DNA of 64,000 bases from JAAYDY01 sp964500225 (GTDB lineage Bacteria; Planctomycetota; Phycisphaerae; FEN-1346; JAACEH01), in NCBI GenBank assembly GCA_964500225.1, contig CAZCOA010000001.1, positions 186,001-250,000 of the forward strand. The letters run 5' to 3'. How positions within the stretch are numbered: position 1 is the first letter of the stretch; the number at the start of each line of letters is the position of its first letter. The notes under the pieces were generated by a model that saw only the letters and a program-made list of their open reading frames with translations, was not told where the DNA came from and made no database searches. A program made the position numbers and the translations under genes. Shown piece by piece: positions 58,964 through 64,000 of this stretch.

Positions 58964-59470
58964 ATGATTCGAGCGTGTGCCTGGTGCGGCAATGTGATCG
59001 AGGGAACAAAGGGCAGCGCGGATCAGGCGTCGCCGGTCACGCACGGCATGTGTCCGGCCTGTGCGGCAACGTTTTTCTCGCCGAAGGGCGAGTCCATGGC
59101 CAGTTTTCTGGACCGCCTGGGGGTTCCGGTACTCGTGGTGGATTCGGACGTCCGGGTCGTGTCGGCCAACACCCAGGCCTGCCAGGTTCTGGGCAAGCCG
59201 CTCGCGGCAGTCCGCGACAGCCTTGGCGGCACGGCGTTCCAGTGCGCCCACGCCGACGAACCCGGGGGCTGCGGCGGCACGGTGCACTGCCGCTCCTGCA
59301 CCATCCGCCGCACCGTTCGGTACACGTTCGAGACCGGCAAGCCGTGCGTTCGCGTCCGGGCCTATCCGGATGTCGAATGCGACCATCAGGTCCGGACCGT
59401 CTGCCTGGAGATCTCGACGGAGAAGGTGGACGGCTACGTGATGTTGCGGATCGACGATCTGCGGCCCTAG
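58964..59470 (+). CDS. small PAS-domain protein with zinc-ribbon-like and extra cysteine motifs
   Basis: A 168-residue soluble protein. Residues 1-33 hold two CxxC pairs (CAWCGN and CPACA) like a zinc ribbon. Residues about 45-168 are a PAS fold (VPVLVVDSDVRVVSANTQAC). Between PAS strands sits a dense cysteine cluster, FQCAHADEPGGCGG then HCRSCTIRRTVR, a pattern seen in PAS proteins of anaerobes. It could bind a metal or Fe-S centre and sense redox state. No output domain, so it may act on a partner kinase. The start at 58964 has GGGGAGAG upstream. Confidence 0.7.
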   Translation: MIRACAWCGNVIEGTKGSADQASPVTHGMCPACAATFFSPKGESMASFLDRLGVPVLVVDSDVRVVSANTQACQVLGKPLAAVRDSLGGTAFQCAHADEPGGCGGTVHCRSCTIRRTVRYTFETGKPCVRVRAYPDVECDHQVRTVCLEISTEKVDGYVMLRIDDLRP

Positions 59471-59589
59471 CGGACCCCAGGGCGCCAATCTTTACTATAC
59501 TTCCACGGAACAAATACCGATACACTAGTGTGCCTTGAGTCGTGGGCCGACACGCGTCCGTGGACCTGATATGGGGAGACACCACACCA

Positions 59590-60903
59590 ATGGACCTGCT
59601 AAAGAAGATCGAGAATCGCAAAGCCAGGGTAGGCATCATCGGACTGGGCTATGTGGGCCTGCCGCTGATGCGGGAGTTCTGCGCGGCGAAATTCAACGTG
59701 CTCGGGTTCGACATCGACCCGGCCAAGGTCAAGGCGTTGAACGCGGGCCGCAGCTACATCAAGCACATCCCCGCGAGCGTCATCAAGGAAAACGTCACGG
59801 CGGGGCTGTTCAAGGCCACCAGTGATTTTGGGCAGATCAAGAAGGTGGACGCGGTCATCATTTGCGTGCCGACGCCCCTGGACAAGATGCGCGAGCCGGA
59901 CGTCCGGTTCATCGTCTCCAGCGGCGAACAGATTGCCCGGAACCTGCACAAGGACCAGCTCATCGTTCTGGAATCGACGACGTATCCGGGCACGACACGC
60001 GACGTGCTGCGCCCGATCCTGGAGAACACGAGCGGCCTGAAGGCCGGCAAGGACTTTTACCTGGCGTTCAGTCCCGAGCGTGAGGACCCGGGCAACCCGC
60101 ATTACACGACGCGGACGATTCCGAAGGTCGTCGGCGGACTGGACCGCCGCAGCGGCCAGATTGCCGCGAAGCTCTACGGCATGGCCCTGGAGCGTATCGT
60201 GCCGGTGTCGAACTGCGAGGTGGCCGAGGCGGCCAAGATCATCGAGAACGTGTACCGTTGCGTGAACATCGCCATGGTCAACGAGCTGAAGATCCTGTTC
60301 GACCGGATGGGCATCGACGTGTGGGAGGTCATCAACGCGGCCGCCACCAAGCCGTTTGGGTTCCAGCCGTTCTATCCGGGCCCGGGGCTGGGCGGCCACT
60401 GCATCCCGATCGACCCGTTCTACCTGTCGTGGAAGGCCCGGCAGTACGAGATGACCACACGGTTCATCGAACTGGCCGGCGAGATCAACGTCGGCATGCC
60501 CGACTACGTGATTCATCGCCTGATGGAAGCCCTGAACGAGCGCGGCAAGTGTCTGCGCGGCGCCAAGGTGCTGGTCCTCGGCCTGGCCTACAAGCGCGAC
60601 GTGGACGACATGCGTGAGAGCCCGTCGGTGCGGCTCATCGAGAAACTCCGCGAGCAGGGCGCCATCGTCAACTACAACGACCCGCACATCCCCGTGGCCC
60701 CCAAGCAGCGGGAGCACAACATCGGCCTGAAGAGCCTGAAGCTCACCGAACGCACGCTGGCCACCCAGGACGCCGTCCTGATCTCTACGGACCATTCGTG
60801 CTACGACTACGACTGGATCGTGCAGAATTCGCGGCTCGTCGTGGACACGCGAAACGCGACGGCCCACGTCAAACAGGGCCGCGGCAAGATCGTTAAGGCC
60901 TGA
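59590..60903 (+). CDS. nucleotide-sugar dehydrogenase (UDP-GlcNAc/ManNAc 6-dehydrogenase type)
   Basis: A 437-residue enzyme. NAD site VGIIGLGYVGLPLMREF at the N-terminus, ESTTYPGTTRDVL, the catalytic Cys in GPGLGGHCIPIDPFYLSWKA (about residue 275) and VLVLGLAYKRDVDD. The set matches WbpA/WecC-type dehydrogenases that oxidise a UDP-HexNAc to the uronic acid for cell-envelope polysaccharides. The start at 59590 is preceded by GGGGAGA. A terminator follows at 60933. No glycosyltransferase nearby, so the polysaccharide cannot be named. Confidence 0.88.
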   Translation: MDLLKKIENRKARVGIIGLGYVGLPLMREFCAAKFNVLGFDIDPAKVKALNAGRSYIKHIPASVIKENVTAGLFKATSDFGQIKKVDAVIICVPTPLDKMREPDVRFIVSSGEQIARNLHKDQLIVLESTTYPGTTRDVLRPILENTSGLKAGKDFYLAFSPEREDPGNPHYTTRTIPKVVGGLDRRSGQIAAKLYGMALERIVPVSNCEVAEAAKIIENVYRCVNIAMVNELKILFDRMGIDVWEVINAAATKPFGFQPFYPGPGLGGHCIPIDPFYLSWKARQYEMTTRFIELAGEINVGMPDYVIHRLMEALNERGKCLRGAKVLVLGLAYKRDVDDMRESPSVRLIEKLREQGAIVNYNDPHIPVAPKQREHNIGLKSLKLTERTLATQDAVLISTDHSCYDYDWIVQNSRLVVDTRNATAHVKQGRGKIVKA

Positions 60904-60932
60904 CACGACACACTACGCCTGCGACGTGCTCC

Positions 60933-60971
60933 GCGACGCCGGGACCCAATGCCCCGGCGTCGCTCTTTTTT
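60933..60971 (+). terminator. terminator after the nucleotide-sugar dehydrogenase gene
   Basis: GCGACGCCGGG (60933-60943) and CCCGGCGTCGC (60953-60963) form an 11-bp perfect stem followed by TCTTTTTTG. Confidence 0.85.
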
Positions 60972-61059
60972 GAATCGACGTGCCTGGGCCGACGATCCGA
61001 GCGGCGCGGTCATGTCCGGCGACGCCCTGCCCCACCGTTGCGTCCGCGACCGGCCGTGG

Positions 61060-61088
61060 TTGATTTACGAAGGCAGATCGCCTATACT
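61060..61088 (+). promoter_or_regulatory. promoter of the lipoprotein gene
   Basis: TTGATT (61060-61065), 17-base spacer, TATACT (61083-61088). The ATG starts eight bases after the -10, so the message may be leaderless. Confidence 0.6.
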
Positions 61089-61095
61089 GTCTCGT

Positions 61096-61935
61096 ATGTC
61101 ACGGTCGGCAATAGCTCTGTGGATGGGCCTTCTGGCGGCGTCGCTGGGCGGATGCACGTGGCCGGGCGGCAACAACTCCGAAGGCATTCGCATCACCGCG
61201 CAGCTTCCCCCGTCGCAGGGGACCCATCAGGACCTCTATCACATCCGGGTGTATCTGATCACGGCGGAGTTTGACGCGGGACAGCCGGCGCCGGATTTCT
61301 GGCGGTTTCTCGACGAAACGCAGGTGCCCTTGTCGCACCGGCGGCTGCTGGCGGCCAACGGGCTGCGCATCGCCGTCGGCGGGCGGCTGGCGGTCGAGCG
61401 GCTCAACGAGACGATCGACGCCAGCGAGCAACTGAAGTCGCGTCTGATTTCCACCGTCAAGGCCACCGCCGGACAGGTGCTGGACGTGCCGCTGGGCGTG
61501 TCGATGCAGGACTGCACGGTCTTCTGCACCGAGGCCGACGGCTCCGTCTGGGGCCGCGAGTTTCCCGCTGCCGCGACGATGGTCCGGATCCATTGCCGCG
61601 CCGCCGACCGGCCCAACCACACGGAGGTCGGCATCACTCAGGAAATTGTCTATGGCGACCCGCAGCCGAAGCACGTGCCGGCGGGCAGGAGCCAGGTCAT
61701 GATTATGGAGCCGCCGCGCTACCGTTTTGCCGACCTGGAAAGCCGTGTCGTGATTCGCGAGGGGGATCTGGTGGCGGTGGGCCTGATGCCGGGCCGTTCG
61801 CAAAGCATCGGCGAGCAGTTGTTCGCCGGCGCCGGCGCGGCGGGCCGCCGGTCGGTGACGACGCTGCTGGTGCAGCCGGTGCTCCTGCGGCCTGGGCAGA
61901 GCGTGCAGGACTCGCCCACGCCGACCGTGCCGTAG
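61096..61935 (+). CDS. putative lipoprotein of unknown function
   Basis: A 279-residue protein with a lipoprotein signal: MSRSAIALWMGLLAASLGGC, Cys20 being the lipid-modified residue (LGGC lipobox). The mature part is beta-rich with no recognised domain (HIRVYLITAEFDAG, VVIREGDLVAVGLMPGRSQS). It is the first gene after a terminator, with a promoter so close that the transcript may start at or next to the ATG. Its stop is 28 bases before the histidine-kinase gene, so the two may be co-transcribed. An ATG at 61123 would shorten the signal and lacks a basic N-terminus. Confidence 0.7.
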   Translation: MSRSAIALWMGLLAASLGGCTWPGGNNSEGIRITAQLPPSQGTHQDLYHIRVYLITAEFDAGQPAPDFWRFLDETQVPLSHRRLLAANGLRIAVGGRLAVERLNETIDASEQLKSRLISTVKATAGQVLDVPLGVSMQDCTVFCTEADGSVWGREFPAAATMVRIHCRAADRPNHTEVGITQEIVYGDPQPKHVPAGRSQVMIMEPPRYRFADLESRVVIREGDLVAVGLMPGRSQSIGEQLFAGAGAAGRRSVTTLLVQPVLLRPGQSVQDSPTPTVP

Positions 61936-61963
61936 AGCGCGGGCCGGAGGCCCGACATAACCG

Positions 61964-63079
61964 ATGACGTCCGAGAAATCCCATCTTCTGTGCTCGATGC
62001 TCTTCGAGCAGTCGGATCTGCCGATGGCGTTGCTGGACACGTCGGGGCGCATCCTGGACTGGAACGCCGCGGCCGAACGGGTGCTCGGGTTCGCCCGGGA
62101 CGAGGCCGCGGGCCAGTCGGCGCTGCTGGTCCGGCGTCGCAGCGAACAGCGACGGCTGGACCTGCTGCTGAAGCGCATCGTCCAGGAACGTCGCACGGCG
62201 GCCTTCGAGACTACCGTCACACGGCGCGACGGCGGCACGATCCCCGTCGAGCTGGACTTTGCGCCGCTGGAAGACGCCGAGGGCCGCGTAACCGCCGTCG
62301 GCGTGGTTCTGCGGGACCTGACGCGCCGCCGCGAACTGGAACGGCGCCTCGCCGAACAGGAGAAGATGGTCACCCTCGGCCGTCTGGCCGGGGGCCTGAG
62401 CCACCACGTCAACAACATCCTGGCCGCCGTATCGACCCAGGTCGAGATGGCCCTGGCCACAGGCAGCCCCGCCGCCGCGGAGCAAGCCCTGCGGTTGACG
62501 GCCCAGAGCGTGGACCGCCTGACGCACCTGACGCGGAACCTACTGCTGTTTACGGCCGTGGAGCACCGCGATCCGTCGGCCCGGTGTCGGCCGGCGGCGG
62601 CCCTGGCGGCGTTGGTCGAGCAGATGACCGGCGACTTGAAGCAGCGAGGCATCGTGCTGGACGCCGTGCTGGCCGACGCGCCCGAGGTGGCCATGGAGGC
62701 CCAGAACTTTCAGCACCTGATCCACAACCTCATCGTCAATGCCGCCGAGGCCATCGACGGCAACGGCACCATCCGCGTCCGCCTGACCGTGGGCGGCAAG
62801 GGCGACGTCATTGTGACGGTGAGCGATACCGGTCGCGGCATCGCTCCGCATCATGTGCCGCACGTCTTCGAGCCGTTCTGGACCTCCCGCGGCAGCATTG
62901 CCGGATCGCCGGGCTCGGCCCTGGGTCTGGGGCTGACGGTGTCGCAGAGCCTCGCGGTGGCCGTCGGCGGCACGTTGCGCGTGGCCGCCACGGGCAACAC
63001 CGGGACGACCTTGCGACTGAAGCTGCCTGGGCTCCCCGCGAAACCAGCCTCCGACGCCGCCACGACCGACCGGGACTGA
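61964..63079 (+). CDS. PAS-containing sensor histidine kinase
   Basis: A 371-residue soluble kinase. Residues about 15-120 are a PAS fold (MALLDTSGRILDWNAAAERV), then a HisKA-like helix with the probable phospho-His in LSHHVNNILAAV, and an ATPase domain with NLIVNAAEA, DTGRGI and LGLGLTVSQSL. No transmembrane part, so it probably reads a cytoplasmic signal. No response regulator is adjacent. It lies between the lipoprotein gene and mtaB, with only short gaps, so these may be one unit. Confidence 0.85.
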   Translation: MTSEKSHLLCSMLFEQSDLPMALLDTSGRILDWNAAAERVLGFARDEAAGQSALLVRRRSEQRRLDLLLKRIVQERRTAAFETTVTRRDGGTIPVELDFAPLEDAEGRVTAVGVVLRDLTRRRELERRLAEQEKMVTLGRLAGGLSHHVNNILAAVSTQVEMALATGSPAAAEQALRLTAQSVDRLTHLTRNLLLFTAVEHRDPSARCRPAAALAALVEQMTGDLKQRGIVLDAVLADAPEVAMEAQNFQHLIHNLIVNAAEAIDGNGTIRVRLTVGGKGDVIVTVSDTGRGIAPHHVPHVFEPFWTSRGSIAGSPGSALGLGLTVSQSLAVAVGGTLRVAATGNTGTTLRLKLPGLPAKPASDAATTDRD

Positions 63080-63087
63080 GACCGACC

Positions 63088-64000
63088 ATGCCCACCTACC
63101 GCACGCAGACCTTCGGATGCAAGGTCAACCAGTACGAGACCCGCGAGATCGAGGAGTTGCTGGAACGTGCCGGCTGCACCGCCGCCGGCGACGGACAGGC
63201 GGCCGACCTGGTGATCGTGAACACGTGCGTCGTGACGGCGGAAGCGTCGCGACAATGCCGGCAGGCGATTCGTCGCCTGCGTCGCGAGAACCCGCAGGCC
63301 CGGCTGATCGTCACGGGGTGCTACGCCGCGTCGCCGGAGCGAGCCGAGGTGGAAGCCGCCGACGCCGCGGCCCTGGTGGTGGCCGACAAGGCGGCGCTGC
63401 TGCGACGCCTGGCCGACGACCTGGCCTTGCCGGCAGCCGACGGCGCGACCCTGGGCGGCATCTCCCGATTCGCCGGCCACACACGGGCCTTCGTCAAGAT
63501 TCAGTCCGGGTGCGACCAGTATTGCAGCTACTGCATCATTCCGCACGTGCGCGGCCGCCCGTGGAGCCGCCCGAGCGACGAGGTGGTCGAGGAGGTGCGG
63601 CGTCTGACGGCCGCCGGCCACCGCGAGATCGTGCTGACGGGCATTCATCTGGGCCGCTACGGGCGCGACCGCGGCGACGACTCGGCGGCGCTGGTGCGGC
63701 TCGTGGAGCGGCTGCTCCGTATCGACGGCCTGGGCCGGATTCGCCTCTCGAGCATCGAGATCGGCGAAGTGGGCGACGAGTTGCCGGCCCTCATGGCCGC
63801 CCATGGCGACCGGCTGTGCCCTCATCTTCACGTGCCGCTGCAGTCGGGCGACGACGCGGTGCTGCGGGCCATGCGACGGCCGTACCGTGCGGCCGAGTTC
63901 CTGGACCGCGTGAGCAGGATTCGCCAGACGCTGCCGCAGGTTGCCCTGACGACCGACGTGATCGTCGGGTTCCCCGGCGAGAGCGAGGCGGCGTTCGAGA
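63088..64000 (+). CDS. mtaB: tRNA t6A37 methylthiotransferase MtaB (partial, continues beyond window)
   Basis: Starts with ATG at 63088, and about 304 codons are inside the window. Radical-SAM methylthiotransferase of the MiaB/MtaB group: N-terminal cluster cysteines in FGCKVNQYET, VNTCVVTA and TGCYA, then the radical-SAM motif SGCDQYCSYCIIP (CxxxCxxC), and GIHLGRYG. The FGCKVNQYE sequence and the TGCY site fit MtaB, which adds methylthio to t6A37 of tRNA; MiaB is a close alternative. It begins nine bases after the histidine-kinase stop. The frame stays open to the window end. Confidence 0.88.
   Translation, partial: MPTYRTQTFGCKVNQYETREIEELLERAGCTAAGDGQAADLVIVNTCVVTAEASRQCRQAIRRLRRENPQARLIVTGCYAASPERAEVEAADAAALVVADKAALLRRLADDLALPAADGATLGGISRFAGHTRAFVKIQSGCDQYCSYCIIPHVRGRPWSRPSDEVVEEVRRLTAAGHREIVLTGIHLGRYGRDRGDDSAALVRLVERLLRIDGLGRIRLSSIEIGEVGDELPALMAAHGDRLCPHLHVPLQSGDDAVLRAMRRPYRAAEFLDRVSRIRQTLPQVALTTDVIVGFPGESEAAFE

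Overview
The window is a GC-rich bacterial chromosome segment with dense, mostly ordinary housekeeping content, two tRNAs and no sign of phage, insertion sequences or CRISPR. The gene set points to a member of the PVC superphylum, most likely a Planctomycetota (Phycisphaerae-like) bacterium. This is inferred from a Minf_1886-family protein, secreted HEAT/TPR proteins, a pseudopilin with a C-terminal (A/G)xNVxFADxxVEW-type motif, PKD/dockerin surface proteins and CxCxxC-containing glycosidases. An anaerobic, sulfide-rich life is suggested by a C-GCAxxG-C-C protein, a DUF6485 protein and a Thi4 that carries His where the suicidal enzymes carry Cys. Flagellar genes indicate motility. Promoters look sigma70-like; several are close to TTGACA-N16/17-TATAAT.

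Layout. 1-5.4 kb: a membrane-anchored TPR/jelly-roll protein, a minus-strand operon (amidase, PPP-like phosphatase, RseC), tRNA-Arg and an MBL hydrolase. 5.1-12.2 kb (minus): a small membrane ORF, Minf_1886, RicT, a DinG helicase, a C-GCAxxG-C-C protein, a TauE/SafE permease and Thi4 behind a TPP riboswitch with a terminator. 13.0-16.0 kb (plus): a ParA ATPase fused to a glycogen-binding CBM48-like domain, followed by a large protein that looks like a degenerate MinD/FlhG-type ATPase joined to a nuclease-like fold. I consider this pair the most unusual unit here. 16.2-21.5 kb: tRNA-His, TrpG/PabA with DUF6485, NUDIX, rhomboid, and a hybrid histidine kinase coupled to a small membrane protein. 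21.6-26.0 kb: a glycosidase and a mannose-isomerase-like cupin opposite an AraC regulator. 26.2-29.5 kb: two secreted proteins and rplS.

29.6-38.9 kb: fliS, a very large repeat-bearing fliD, a flagellin-like gene, a secreted HEAT protein containing a degenerate receiver domain, a LigD-type phosphoesterase overlapping a small gene, and a pseudopilin. 39.0-43.8 kb: ComB, DUF4126 and a large SGNH-like/PKD/dockerin protein. 44.0-49.7 kb: the fatty-acid operon rpmF-plsX-fabH-fabD-fabG-acpP-fabF, whose transcript appears to begin with a perfect hairpin. 49.8-55.8 kb (minus): a tandem paralogue pair, one copy interrupted by an in-frame TAG, plus a HEAT protein and a GHL-type glycosidase. 56-64 kb: a VTT-domain membrane protein, MgtC, AroA, a cysteine-rich PAS protein, a nucleotide-sugar dehydrogenase, a possibly leaderless lipoprotein gene, a histidine kinase and the start of MtaB.

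Functional assignments rest on motifs read by eye. No database search was possible, so family names are recognition calls, and promoters, terminators and most start codons are predictions.
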